Origin: Acidobacteriota bacterium
Lineage (GTDB): Bacteria > Acidobacteriota > Terriglobia > Acidiferrales > UBA7541
Direction: 5' to 3'
Assembly: GCA_003223215.1 (NCBI GenBank)
Contig: QHYH01000129.1
Span: 29,394 to 93,393 of the forward strand
DNA: 64,000 bases
The notes below the pieces were generated by a model. The model saw only the letters and a list, made by a program, of their open reading frames with translations, searched no databases and was not told the DNA's origin. The position numbers and the translations under genes were made by a program. Below are positions 45,383 through 54,865 of the stretch, piece by piece (positions within the stretch are counted from its first letter, which is position 1; every line of letters starts with the position of its first letter).

Positions 45383-46300
45383 CTACCGGCTGGACTGCGT
45401 GTTTTCCTGCCCTGCTTTCACCAGGGCCACGCGCGCACTGGCAATCGGCATGACCGCTTCCAGCAGCACCGGCGTTCGCGCGGCATCGTTCGCCAGGTAC
45501 AGCGCGAAGTAAGCATCCTTCGACTCCACGCCATTCTCAAAAACGTGAAGGGCGATTTTTGTCGCGCGGTAATCTCCCGCAGGCACGCCCACCGCTACCG
45601 ACCCGCTCGCCAATTTCGCGCGAACTTCGTACAGCTTGTGCCCGTCGTACACCGGACTCGTCACTTCGCGCGTTGCCGACCAGTCCACGGTTCTCAGATA
45701 CTGCATCATCCCCAGGGGATCGCGGGTTCCCGGCAGGACGCGCGCCTCGGCCGCCTCCGCCGCCGGCTCCCTGCCGCTCGTGGTCATTCGCTGGATCGAT
45801 TGCACTTTTTGGCCCCGCTCGTTCAGGCGCATTTCGTACTGCAACGACTCGAGCGTCCGCGCGTCGCTGTAAGAGTCAAATTGATCGTCCAGCTCAAAAA
45901 CGATGCGCAGCGGTTTCAAGGTGTGCGCCGCCGCTTGCAAATGCCAGACGCTCTTGCCCAAGAAACTTCCTTGGCCGCGAACCTTGAGCGTCAGCGTGGC
46001 CACGTTATCGAGCTTGGCCACGTCTGCCGTGTAATCCAACACTTCTCCGCTTTTTAGAGGCAGGGCCGGCGCCGCCGGGGGCGCCTTCTTTTTGGTTTTT
46101 GTCGTTGTCCCCGGCTTGGCGGGCACGGGAGTTGACGGGGGATTTCCCAACATGCCTTCCTCGAATCCCGGCGGCTCCGGGGAAACCACGTCGGGAAGAG
46201 GAAGCGCCTGCTCGCCCCGGGCGCGCATCCAGTAAAAGCCTCCCGCAGCCAAACCCAGTGCCACCAGGGCGCCAACCGCGACGGTAAACTTTCGGCCCAT
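45383..46300 (-). CDS. DUF3108-like protein, membrane-anchored
   Basis: 305 residues. N-terminal anchor at about 5-25 (VAVGALVALGLAAGGFYW), then a Pro/Lys-rich linker (TKTKKKAPPAAP) and a beta-rich domain from about 85 with YTADVAKLDNVATLTLKVRG and the DPLGMMQYLRT segment typical of DUF3108. Found beside outer-envelope genes in many proteobacteria and acidobacteria; role unknown. It is divergent from the epimerase at 46536 with 235 bases between that hold no gene. Confidence 0.7.
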   Translation of the reverse strand: MGRKFTVAVGALVALGLAAGGFYWMRARGEQALPLPDVVSPEPPGFEEGMLGNPPSTPVPAKPGTTTKTKKKAPPAAPALPLKSGEVLDYTADVAKLDNVATLTLKVRGQGSFLGKSVWHLQAAAHTLKPLRIVFELDDQFDSYSDARTLESLQYEMRLNERGQKVQSIQRMTTSGREPAAEAAEARVLPGTRDPLGMMQYLRTVDWSATREVTSPVYDGHKLYEVRAKLASGSVAVGVPAGDYRATKIALHVFENGVESKDAYFALYLANDAARTPVLLEAVMPIASARVALVKAGQENTQSSR

Positions 46301-46535
46301 TTCGCCTGAAACGCTCCTCGAAACACGCGCGTCCGCGCCGCATTCCGTCGTACAATATCGCCTTGTGCGCGAAATCCTCCGGCGCTTCGCCGGCGCGCCA
46401 CGAATCTATCAGCGTATCAAAACGCGGGTCCGTCGTCTTCCCGGCCCTCGCGCCTGGTGCGATTCCGGGCACCTGTCGTCTGCCAACGTGCCGACTGGTC
46501 CACGGTGGTTGCTCAGAGCTTAGGAGGTTTCCTGC

Positions 46536-47495
46536 ATGCGATATTTGGTGACCGGCGGCGCCGGTTTCATCGGCTCGAACACCGTCGATGAACTTGTCCA
46601 ACGCGGGCATAGCGTCGTCGTGCTCGACGACTTTTCGGGCGGCAAGGAAGAAAACCTCGGCGAAATCCGCAACAAGATCACCATCATCAAAGGCAGCATC
46701 ACGGACCTCGAAGTCGTCCGCAAAGCCATGCACGAAGCCGAATTTGTTCTGCACCTCGCCGCGCGCACTTCCGTTCCGCGTTCGGTCAAAGATCCTCTCG
46801 AAACCAACCGCACCAACGTCGAAGGCACGCTCAACGTTCTCGTTGCCGCCAAAGAATTGAAGATCAAGCGCGTCGTGTTTGCCGCGTCCTCCGCCGCTTA
46901 CGGCGAGACAGCCGCGCTTCCCAAGGTCGAAACCATGCAGCCGCAGCCGATTTCGCCCTATGGCGTCACCAAGTACGTTGGCGAACTCTACGCCCAAGCG
47001 TTTCTCAAGTGCTACGGGCTCGAAACGGTTTCTCTCCGCTATTTCAATATTTTTGGCCCGCGCCAGGACCCCAGTTCGCCTTACTCCGGCGTGTTGGCCA
47101 AATTCTGCACCGCGTTTCTCGAGGATACTCCGCCGGTCGTTTTTGGCGACGGCGAACAAACGCGCGATTTTACTTTCGTGGATAACGCCGTCTACGCCAA
47201 CCTGCTCGCCTGCGAAGCGCCCAACGCGGCCGGCAAAGTTTTCAACGTGGGCTGCGGCGTCCGCATCTCGCTCAACCAGGTCCTCGCCGCGCTGCGGGAA
47301 ATTACCGGAAAGCCGCTCCAGGCGACATACGATCCGCCGCGCGAAGGCGACATCCGCGACTCCCAGGCGGACATTTCCGAAGCTCGAAGGTATCTCGGCT
47401 ACGAGCCGCAAGCCGGCTTTGCACAGGGCCTCCAGCTGACCTACGGCTGGTACCGCGAGTCGCAACAGAGGGCCGCCGCCAGAGCCGAAAAGTGA
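46536..47495 (+). CDS. NAD-dependent UDP-sugar 4-epimerase, GalE/WbpP-like
   Basis: 319 residues, extended SDR. NAD motif GGAGFIGS at 7-14, FAASSAAYGE (Ser118-119), YGVTK with Tyr142 and Lys146, and FNIFGPRQDPSSPYSGV, the substrate segment of UDP-GlcNAc/GalNAc and UDP-Glc/Gal epimerases. It inverts C4 of a UDP-sugar. AGGAGG lies eight bases before ATG. Together with the HexNAc dehydrogenase just upstream it could yield UDP-GalNAcA, but the order of these steps is inferred only. Confidence 0.92.
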   Translation: MRYLVTGGAGFIGSNTVDELVQRGHSVVVLDDFSGGKEENLGEIRNKITIIKGSITDLEVVRKAMHEAEFVLHLAARTSVPRSVKDPLETNRTNVEGTLNVLVAAKELKIKRVVFAASSAAYGETAALPKVETMQPQPISPYGVTKYVGELYAQAFLKCYGLETVSLRYFNIFGPRQDPSSPYSGVLAKFCTAFLEDTPPVVFGDGEQTRDFTFVDNAVYANLLACEAPNAAGKVFNVGCGVRISLNQVLAALREITGKPLQATYDPPREGDIRDSQADISEARRYLGYEPQAGFAQGLQLTYGWYRESQQRAAARAEK

Positions 47496-47572
47496 CGGGC
47501 GCCTGATCCCGGCGCGCGCCATTTCGAGCCCAAGCGGGCGCTCCGCCTCCTGGCGCGCCTCCGCTACCAAGG

Positions 47573-50500
47573 CTAGGGTGTCGTGGTCTTGCCGTAGCTC
47601 AGCGGTTCGCCGGGAGTGGGCACGTCGTAATTGTTCCAGAAGAAGAGCGGCTCGAGTTTCTTCTGCTCCGGCCACACCTGGTTGAGCGTTTCGCCCTCGA
47701 ACAGTTCGCCATTCTTCATCACCCAATGAATGGTGTTGGTGTTGTGGATGTCGTCGAGCGGATTCTTGTCAAAGATCACCAAGTCCGCCAGTTTGCCCGG
47801 CTCGATGCTGCCGATCTCCGCGGGACGCCCGACGATGTGCGAGCCATTCACCGTCGCGCACTTCAGCACTTCCATCGCGGTCATTCCGCCGGAGGCCAGC
47901 ATCCACATCTCCCAGTGGTAGCCCAGGCCCTGGAGCTGGCCGTGGCTGCCGACGCCCACTAAGCCGCCCGCGCGCTCGAGCTTGGCCATCTGCGCGGCCA
48001 GCTTTGGAAACGCGTATTCATCCCGGCGGAACCATTCCTGGCGGCGCTTGGTTTTTCCGTCGAGGATGCGATGGGGCGTGAACCGGTTGAGCTTTGCGTT
48101 GTCGTGGACCTCGCTGTACTCATACCAGTAGTTTTCGCCGAACGGGCCGCCGTAATTCACGATGAGCGTCGGCGTTTCCGAGACTCCGGATTTCGCAAAG
48201 ACTTCGAGCACGTCGTTGTAAAGCGGGGTGATCGGCAGGGTGTGCTCGTTGCCGTGGAAGCCGTCGATCACGTGCGTCAGGTCCAGCTTGAGGTCCAGCG
48301 CGCCTTCGGTGGTCGGCATCATCCCCAGTTCTTTCGAGGCTTCGACCATGAATTGCCGCTGCTTGCGGTTGCCGACCAGGTAGCTCTTGATGTTGTGCGT
48401 GCCGTAATAGTCGCGGTATTTTGTGAGCACGCCTGCGACTTCCTGCTCGGACTGGAAGTTGTTGTCGGAAAAGACGCCCGGGCCGGTCGAGTAGGCGCGC
48501 AAGCCGATAATGTCGCCAGTGTCCACCAGATCCTGGTATGCAAACATGTCGTTTGTGCCCGTCTGCACATCCAGGCCCGCGGTCACGCCGTAGGCGAGGT
48601 TCGCGAGAAACGCGAAGTTTTGCCTGTCCAGGATGCCGCGGCGAATCTCGAACCAGTGCGCGTGCGTGTCGACGAAGCCGGGGGTGATGGTTTTGCCGCC
48701 GACGTCAAACACTTTGGCTCCCGCGGGCACGCCGGAGCGCGCGCCAACGCTCTTGATGCGATTGTTCTCGACGACGATGTCGGCGTTCTTCAGGACCTCG
48801 TCGCCTTTCATCGTGACCACCGTCGCGCCGCGCAAAACAATCGTGCCCCTGGGCGTCTTGCGCGGCATCTCCAGGTCCACCCTGACTTCGCTAACGTCCT
48901 TTTCCTGTTCCTTGAACTTCTCGGGCTTTTTCTCTTCTTGGTTGGCCGCGGCGCTGTCTTTCTTCTCCGCGTCCTTGGCGGCGCCGCCGTCCTTTTTTTC
49001 GTCGTTCTTCTCGCCTTCCTTCTTTTCCTCCTTCGGCGCCACAAACTTGATCGAATCGAGAGGCTGGCGGAAATAACTCGCTCCGACGGCCCAGGTAATG
49101 GTCTTGCCGCCGTCCGCCCAGCCAAAATAATCGGCGCCAATGTCGGTGACGCGCTTCACCGGCACGGAAGGCGTCAGGACATTTACGGTAGGCGCTTCGC
49201 CAGCCGCGGCCGGCAAGGGCATCAGGTAAAGCTGGTTCATGACGTGCGCCAGGGCGTACTGGCCATCCGGGCTCGGCTGGATATCATCGGCCGGAATCGG
49301 CTCCTCGAAGAAGTACACGCCTTGCCCCTTTACCACCAAGTGCGTGCGGCGATCCGTGCCGTCGTAACGAAGCGAAACGAGTCCCTGTGGCGTGTAAACG
49401 TAAATGCGGTCTTTTTCATTCGTGAAATGCGGCCCGCCCGCGCCGCGTGCGGGCAGGATGAGCTGGGCGTCGCCGCCCTCGGCGGGAACCCACACGAGGT
49501 CGGCGTTGCCGGTTTGCCCGCCATCGAAGCCGCTGTTCTCGCGGTCGTAGGCGTTGCCGCGCAACAGCACGATGCGCGTGCTGTCCGGCGACCACACCGG
49601 ATTGCTGTAGACCGCCAGCGATTTGGAGAGCTGCTGGGGCTGGCCGCCGCTTGCGGAAATCTTCCAAAGCTGCCCGCCCTTATTGTTCCAACTGACATAG
49701 GCGATCCACCGGCCGTCGGGCGACCAAGCCGGTTGAAATTCCGTCGAATCGCCGCTGGTCAGGCGCTGTGGCTTGCCGTTCGGAAGGTCGAAGGTGTAAA
49801 GATGCGTCATCGCGGAAAACGCCAGCGTTTTGCCGTCGGGAGATTCCGTGGGGTCCATAATCAGCCGCGCCTTGACGGGCCCGGAAGGTTCTTTTTGCGG
49901 GAAATCGAGTTTCGGCCCAAGGTCCACGGAAACCTTGGCGGTGAACGGGATGACTTGTTCGGCGCCGGTCTCCAGATTCAGGCGGCGGATTTTGCCGTTC
50001 TGGTTGTACACGATTTCCTTGGCGCCGGGCATAAACGCGTAGCCGGGAAAAAGGTCGCGTGTAAAGAGAGCCTCCTGATCGTCGCGCGTGACCGGATAGC
50101 GCACCCAGCGATCCTCGCCGGTGTGCAGGTTTCGCAGCCGCAGCCCCGTTTCCGTCTCGTAGCGGCTGACGTAGAGGATGAATTGCCCGTCGGGCGAGAG
50201 CAGCGGGCGAAACGCGCTTTCCGGCTGCTGGATCATCACATCTTCGTCGCCGGTCCTGCGGTCTTTGCGCTTGATGAGCCATTGCGGCAGCATCGCGTTA
50301 TAAGAAAAGTCGCCCTGGCGTTCCGCGTAGTAGAGGTAACGGCCGTCGGCCGAGGCTACCACGCCCAGGTCGTTCGGCCGGTCCTGGCGGCGAATCGCGG
50401 GCGTCGGCTTGGACTTGGTGACTTGAATGCCCGTGCCGCCGTCGATGTGGTACATCCAGATTTCGCGGGGGCCGATGCCGAAGTTGGTCTTCGACACGAA

Positions 50501-51031
50501 GATGTACTTTCCGTCGGGCGACCAGCTCGGGGAGGCAAACTCACTGTTGGGATCTTTCGAAACTTGCTTGGGCTCGCTGCCGTCCGCCTTCATGATCCAA
50601 ATGTTTTCCGTGCCCTCGCGGTCGGACAAAAACGCGATCCACTTGCCGTCGGGCGAAAATTTCGGCTGAGAATCGAACGCCATGCCGCCGTCGACCAGCT
50701 TGGCCTGGCCGCCTTCGATGGGCAGCGTGTAAATGTCGCCGAGCAGTTCGAAGACGATGGTTTTGCCGTCGGGCGAGACGTCCAGCGAAAGCCAGGTGCC
50801 TTCATCGGTCGAGAACTCGATCTTCCGGTCGGGCTTGAGCGGCAAGCCTTTCTTTTCTTCCTTCTTCTCGTCTTTTTTTTCGTCTTTGCTGCCCTTCTCC
50901 TGACCGGCGACCTCCTCCCGCGTTGCGGCAGCCGGTGGCGCCGCTGCGCCTGCGGCTATGGCCCCCAAAACAAGGGCCGGTAGGACGTACCACGCGACCA
51001 GACCGCGAAGGCTCGGCTGCTTCACGCTCAT
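47573..51031 (-). CDS. Secreted TolB-like propeller fused to an amidohydrolase
   Basis: 1152 residues. Signal peptide 1-38, then a Lys/Glu-rich stretch (KDEKKDEKKEEKKG), two sets of propeller repeats (SPDGKTIVFELLGD, SPDGKWIAFLSDREG, SPDGRWIAYVSW), a second Lys/Glu-rich linker near 670-720 (EKKEGEKNDEKK) and a C-terminal amidohydrolase with VDTHAHW (His790, His792, metal pair) and LADLVIFDKNPLDD. It probably cleaves amide or related bonds of peptides outside the inner membrane; such fusions are typical of Acidobacteriota. ATG at 51031 has AGGAGA seven bases upstream. The gap 51032-51347 shows nothing. Confidence 0.9.
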   Translation of the reverse strand: MSVKQPSLRGLVAWYVLPALVLGAIAAGAAAPPAAATREEVAGQEKGSKDEKKDEKKEEKKGLPLKPDRKIEFSTDEGTWLSLDVSPDGKTIVFELLGDIYTLPIEGGQAKLVDGGMAFDSQPKFSPDGKWIAFLSDREGTENIWIMKADGSEPKQVSKDPNSEFASPSWSPDGKYIFVSKTNFGIGPREIWMYHIDGGTGIQVTKSKPTPAIRRQDRPNDLGVVASADGRYLYYAERQGDFSYNAMLPQWLIKRKDRRTGDEDVMIQQPESAFRPLLSPDGQFILYVSRYETETGLRLRNLHTGEDRWVRYPVTRDDQEALFTRDLFPGYAFMPGAKEIVYNQNGKIRRLNLETGAEQVIPFTAKVSVDLGPKLDFPQKEPSGPVKARLIMDPTESPDGKTLAFSAMTHLYTFDLPNGKPQRLTSGDSTEFQPAWSPDGRWIAYVSWNNKGGQLWKISASGGQPQQLSKSLAVYSNPVWSPDSTRIVLLRGNAYDRENSGFDGGQTGNADLVWVPAEGGDAQLILPARGAGGPHFTNEKDRIYVYTPQGLVSLRYDGTDRRTHLVVKGQGVYFFEEPIPADDIQPSPDGQYALAHVMNQLYLMPLPAAAGEAPTVNVLTPSVPVKRVTDIGADYFGWADGGKTITWAVGASYFRQPLDSIKFVAPKEEKKEGEKNDEKKDGGAAKDAEKKDSAAANQEEKKPEKFKEQEKDVSEVRVDLEMPRKTPRGTIVLRGATVVTMKGDEVLKNADIVVENNRIKSVGARSGVPAGAKVFDVGGKTITPGFVDTHAHWFEIRRGILDRQNFAFLANLAYGVTAGLDVQTGTNDMFAYQDLVDTGDIIGLRAYSTGPGVFSDNNFQSEQEVAGVLTKYRDYYGTHNIKSYLVGNRKQRQFMVEASKELGMMPTTEGALDLKLDLTHVIDGFHGNEHTLPITPLYNDVLEVFAKSGVSETPTLIVNYGGPFGENYWYEYSEVHDNAKLNRFTPHRILDGKTKRRQEWFRRDEYAFPKLAAQMAKLERAGGLVGVGSHGQLQGLGYHWEMWMLASGGMTAMEVLKCATVNGSHIVGRPAEIGSIEPGKLADLVIFDKNPLDDIHNTNTIHWVMKNGELFEGETLNQVWPEQKKLEPLFFWNNYDVPTPGEPLSYGKTTTP

Positions 51032-51347
51032 GTGTTCTCTCCTGAAAATCGCCAACGAATCCCCGGAAATCGTTTCTCGCCAGGCCTACCCGCAGACCCG
51101 CCGGAGGTGACGACACCTCTGGCGATGCTTCGCGGCGGAGGCGCGCCAATGGTTTCGACATCCTACCGCGATGTCCGTTCGAAATCACCCGCAGATGGTC
51201 CGACGTGCTCCGATCAGGGCTTTCGAAAGAGACGGATCTTTAATGGCCCAAGCGCCGTTCGAACGCAAAGCTTTGATCTCGCGGCTAAAAGCCTCCGATG
51301 CCCTGAAAGCAAAGACGAATTTCTCGAGTCTCGACACCCCGAAGGGC
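51032..51347. other. Intergenic region between the two giant secreted-protein genes
   Basis: 316 bases with no gene or clear terminator. It separates two genes on the same strand, so a promoter for the propeller-amidohydrolase gene is expected here but no convincing -35/-10 pair was recognised. Confidence 0.4.
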
Positions 51348-54300
51348 TTAACGGTCCGACTCCTCATCCGCCGGTCCGCCCCGGGGCCGCGGCGGAGCCG
51401 GAACGATGTGCGGGATTCCCGCATCATTCATTTTCTTGTTGAACGCGGGCAGGTCTGTTTCCGCAACGCCCTTGACCTCTGCGGATGCCTGGCTGACCAG
51501 CGTCGTCAGTTCGGCCAGTTTTTCCTGTTGCTGGCCGCCAGGAGCCGCGGCGAAACCGTCCAGGTCGTTCAGCAGGCTCTGCACTTGATTGGGGAGCGGC
51601 TCGGGTTTCCACTCGAGGGGCGGTCCGGCGTTCCCCAGCCCCTGCCTCGGACGGACGTACTTCTCGGCGACCGCATCCACTTTCTTCTGGAGTTCGTCGG
51701 CGGCTTTCACGATGTCTTCGGGAATCTTCGGTGCGGTGGGCTTGCCGGCATCTCTTCTCCATTGTTCTCGCGCAGTCGTCAGAGCGGTCTGTATGCCTTC
51801 GATGGTGGTGCGGTCTTTGTCGGTGGTCTTAGCCATGGCGTAAAGCTTTTCGACCGCTTCGTGGCGCGCGGCCCGGTCGGAGGCGGAAATGGTGATGCGG
51901 TTGTCTTCTTCCACGGTGACTTTTTGCGTGGCTTCCTCGGCGCCGGCCTTTATCTTGATGGTGTATTCACCGGGCTCGGCCAGAGGTCCGCGCGGCCCAA
52001 AGCCGAATCCCGCGGCAATGGCTTCCTGCTGTTCCGGCGTGGGCTCCGCGGGCGGATTTGCGCGGAGGTCCCAGTTGGTGCGGTTCACTCCGGCCGCGCC
52101 GGGTCCATCAAATTCGCGGACCACTTTTCCGTCTTTGTCGAGCACGGCGATTTTGACTTTGCCCTCTTTTTTCTCCGCGGCCTCAACCCTTGCTTCTCTC
52201 CTGGGCCTCTGTTCCGCGGCATCGGTCCGGTCTCCGCTATTCCTCGCCGGAGCTTCCGGCGGCACAGCCTCCCTCAGGTAATAACTGAGGAGCGCGCCGT
52301 AAGGAGGATTCTTTGCGGTGAACATTTGCTGGCCGGCGCTCCAGCGGCGCTGGCGAAGGAACCACGTGGTGGCCGTGCGCGGCGGGAAAAACACGAGGGG
52401 CGAGTTGGCCACGTTTGTGTCCATTTTTTCAAGCGGCGCCAAGTCGTCGAAAATCCAGATGGAGCGGCCGTGGGTCCCGAGCACGAGATCGTTGTCGCGG
52501 GCCTGAATTTCGATGTCGTCCACCGGCACGGTCGGGAAGTTGTTCTTTAGCGCCGTCCAGTTCCCGCCGCGGTCCCAGGAAACCCACAAGCCGAATTCCG
52601 TTCCGGCGAACAGCAGATTGCTGTTGCGCAGATGCTCGCGGATGACGTGAACGGTTCCCGCGGAATCGGGAATCCCGCTGCGAATGGACTTCCAGGTTTC
52701 ACCGTAGTCGGTTGTCGCGAAAATATAGACGCCGTAATCGTCGCCGCGATGCCCGTCGAAGGTGGCGAAGGCCGCGCCCTCTGCGGTCTTCGATGCCGCA
52801 ACACGGCTCACATAGGTGCCTTTCGGCACGCCGGGAACTTTCGACACGACGTTCTTCCAAGTCTTCCCGCCGTCGCGCGTCACCTGGAGGTTGCCGTCAT
52901 CGGTGCCAACCCACAGCACATTGGCGGTGAGCGGAGATTCACTGATGGTGGTGATGGTCGGATATTCCTCGACGCCGTCGTCCCGCGACAAGGTGTTTTT
53001 GTCCGGCACTTTTCCGAGAATGGGCAGTTTGCTGCGGTCCGCTCCGGTGGTCAGGTCGCCGCCCAGGCGCGTCCAGCTGTCTCCGCGATCGGTCGACTTG
53101 AAGAGATAGTTTCCGCCGTAATAGACGGTCGTGTGGTTGTGCGAGGAGATGGCCACCGGGGAATTCCACTGGAAACGGTAATGGGGTTCGCCCGTTTTGG
53201 CTTCCGGCATAATCGAGCGCTGCTGCCCGGTGCGCATGTCGCGCCGCGCGATGTGCCCGTCCTGGGATTCGGTGTAAACAATCCCCGGCTCGACATTGTC
53301 GATCGCCGCGTAAAAACCGTCGCCGCCGTGAATCACCTGCCAATCTTCATTCACAATGCCTTCGCGGGTTAGCGTTTGGCTCGGCCCGCACCAGCTTCCG
53401 TTGTCCTGCAAGCCTCCGCAGATGTGGTAAGGCTTCTCGTTGTCGAGCGCCACTTCATAAAACTGGCCGATGGCGATGACATTGAGGAAATTCCAATTTT
53501 TCCCGGCGTCGTCGCTCCAGTGGATGCCCCCGTCGGAGCCGGTAATCATGTGGTTGGAATTGGCGGGATCGATCCACATGGCGTGAAAATCGCCGTGAAT
53601 CCCGCGGATGCGCTGCGTGGCAAACGTCTTTCCGCCGTCCTCGGAGTAATACATCTGCGCGCCCAATTCCCAGATTCGCAAGTCATTGTTGGGATCCACG
53701 CGAATCTGGCTGTAATAGGAAGGACGCGGATCGGTTTCCCCCATTCTTTTCCACGTTTCGCCTTTGTCTTCGCTGCGGAATGTGCCGCCTCTTTCATGCT
53801 GAATCTCGGCGTACACGATGTTCGGATCTTTGCGGTAAACCTCCAGACCGATCCGTCCCGTATCGCCACCGTTCTCGTAGGGCAGGCCCTTCGTCAGTTT
53901 TTTCCAGGTCGCGCCGCCGTCGGTGGTCTTGTAGATGGCGCTGCCCGGTCCGCCACCGTTGAAGCCAAACGGGGTGCGCCGGCGCTCGTACGCGGCGGCG
54001 TACAAAATGTCCGGGCTTGCCGGGTCGATGGCGATGTCGGTCACGCCGGTGTCGTCATTGATTTTCAGGACCTGGGACCAGCTCTTGCCGCCGTCGCCGG
54101 TCTTGTAGACGCCGCGCTCGGGGTTCGCTCCCCAGAGGTGCCCTTGCGCGGCCACGTACACGACATCCGGATTCTTCGGGTGAATCACGATTCTGGCGAT
54201 ATGATGTGTGGCCTCGAGCCCCATCATCTTCTTCCAGGTCTTGCCGGCGTCGAGCGACTTGTAAATGCCGTCGCCCCACGAAGAACTCTGACGGTTATTC

Positions 54301-54650
54301 GGCTCGCCGGTTCCGACCCAAACCACCGATGGGTCGGACGGAGCAATGGCGACATCGCCGATCGTCGAAACGTTCTCTTTGTCGAACACCGGCTCCCAGG
54401 TCGTGCCGTTGTTGGTCGTCTTCCACACTCCGCCGGAAGCGGTGCCGACGTACACGATATTCGGATCGCTTTCGACCACGGCGAAGTCGTCAATGCGCCC
54501 GCCCATCACCGCGGGGCCGATCTCGCGAAATTCCAGGTTTTTGAATTTGTCCGTGGAGTTTTGCGGTGCGCCCGCCGTGATGCGAGCCCCCGCCAATAGG
54601 AATCCTCCGCAAGCGAGAATGCTAGGAAGGGCCCTCGACTTATGCTTCAT
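51348..54650 (-). CDS. Secreted sortilin/BNR-repeat propeller protein
   Basis: 1100 residues. Signal peptide 1-27 ending TAGAP, then many BNR/sialidase-type repeats S-x-D-x-G-x-T-W (TTNNGTTW, SLDAGKTW, TGDGGKSW, TTDGGATW, SEDKGETW, STDRGDSW, TRDGGKTW) of a large Vps10-like propeller. From about 740 a C-terminal domain (EADRTEE-like NRTNWDLRANPPAEPT) and helical repeats follow. The class is exported and of unknown role, perhaps binding or breaking polymers. ATG at 54650 has AGGAGAGAGAA just before it; the open frame to 54863 is discarded. Confidence 0.88.
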   Translation of the reverse strand: MKHKSRALPSILACGGFLLAGARITAGAPQNSTDKFKNLEFREIGPAVMGGRIDDFAVVESDPNIVYVGTASGGVWKTTNNGTTWEPVFDKENVSTIGDVAIAPSDPSVVWVGTGEPNNRQSSSWGDGIYKSLDAGKTWKKMMGLEATHHIARIVIHPKNPDVVYVAAQGHLWGANPERGVYKTGDGGKSWSQVLKINDDTGVTDIAIDPASPDILYAAAYERRRTPFGFNGGGPGSAIYKTTDGGATWKKLTKGLPYENGGDTGRIGLEVYRKDPNIVYAEIQHERGGTFRSEDKGETWKRMGETDPRPSYYSQIRVDPNNDLRIWELGAQMYYSEDGGKTFATQRIRGIHGDFHAMWIDPANSNHMITGSDGGIHWSDDAGKNWNFLNVIAIGQFYEVALDNEKPYHICGGLQDNGSWCGPSQTLTREGIVNEDWQVIHGGDGFYAAIDNVEPGIVYTESQDGHIARRDMRTGQQRSIMPEAKTGEPHYRFQWNSPVAISSHNHTTVYYGGNYLFKSTDRGDSWTRLGGDLTTGADRSKLPILGKVPDKNTLSRDDGVEEYPTITTISESPLTANVLWVGTDDGNLQVTRDGGKTWKNVVSKVPGVPKGTYVSRVAASKTAEGAAFATFDGHRGDDYGVYIFATTDYGETWKSIRSGIPDSAGTVHVIREHLRNSNLLFAGTEFGLWVSWDRGGNWTALKNNFPTVPVDDIEIQARDNDLVLGTHGRSIWIFDDLAPLEKMDTNVANSPLVFFPPRTATTWFLRQRRWSAGQQMFTAKNPPYGALLSYYLREAVPPEAPARNSGDRTDAAEQRPRREARVEAAEKKEGKVKIAVLDKDGKVVREFDGPGAAGVNRTNWDLRANPPAEPTPEQQEAIAAGFGFGPRGPLAEPGEYTIKIKAGAEEATQKVTVEEDNRITISASDRAARHEAVEKLYAMAKTTDKDRTTIEGIQTALTTAREQWRRDAGKPTAPKIPEDIVKAADELQKKVDAVAEKYVRPRQGLGNAGPPLEWKPEPLPNQVQSLLNDLDGFAAAPGGQQQEKLAELTTLVSQASAEVKGVAETDLPAFNKKMNDAGIPHIVPAPPRPRGGPADEESDR

Positions 54651-54865
54651 TTCTCTCTCCTCACGCGCAAGGCCCGGCATCTTACTCCGGTCTCGGGCCC
54701 TGCGCACCAAATTGTTTCTCCGAACGGCAACCAACTCTGACGAGACAGACGCGCTCGGGTGTGGCCGCGTTTCATGCGGAAGCAGCCGGCCTCTCTTTTC
54801 ACTTTTTCCTTTCCAAGCAGCCGTGCGGCGCTGCCGCGTTCCTTTCCTTCCAATCACCGCCACCC

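Noticed and set aside
46005..47726. 573-codon open frame on the minus strand
   Set aside because: Antisense of the GalE/WbpP-like epimerase and the DUF3108 gene, with a low-complexity product. It is a shadow frame.
48071..50983. 970-codon open frame on the plus strand
   Set aside because: It lies opposite the propeller-amidohydrolase gene in high-GC DNA. The product is Arg/Ala/Val/His-rich without domain features; the minus strand protein has clear motifs.
51171..52550. 459-codon open frame on the plus strand
   Set aside because: Antisense of the C-terminal end of the sortilin-like gene. No motif and no ribosome-binding site.
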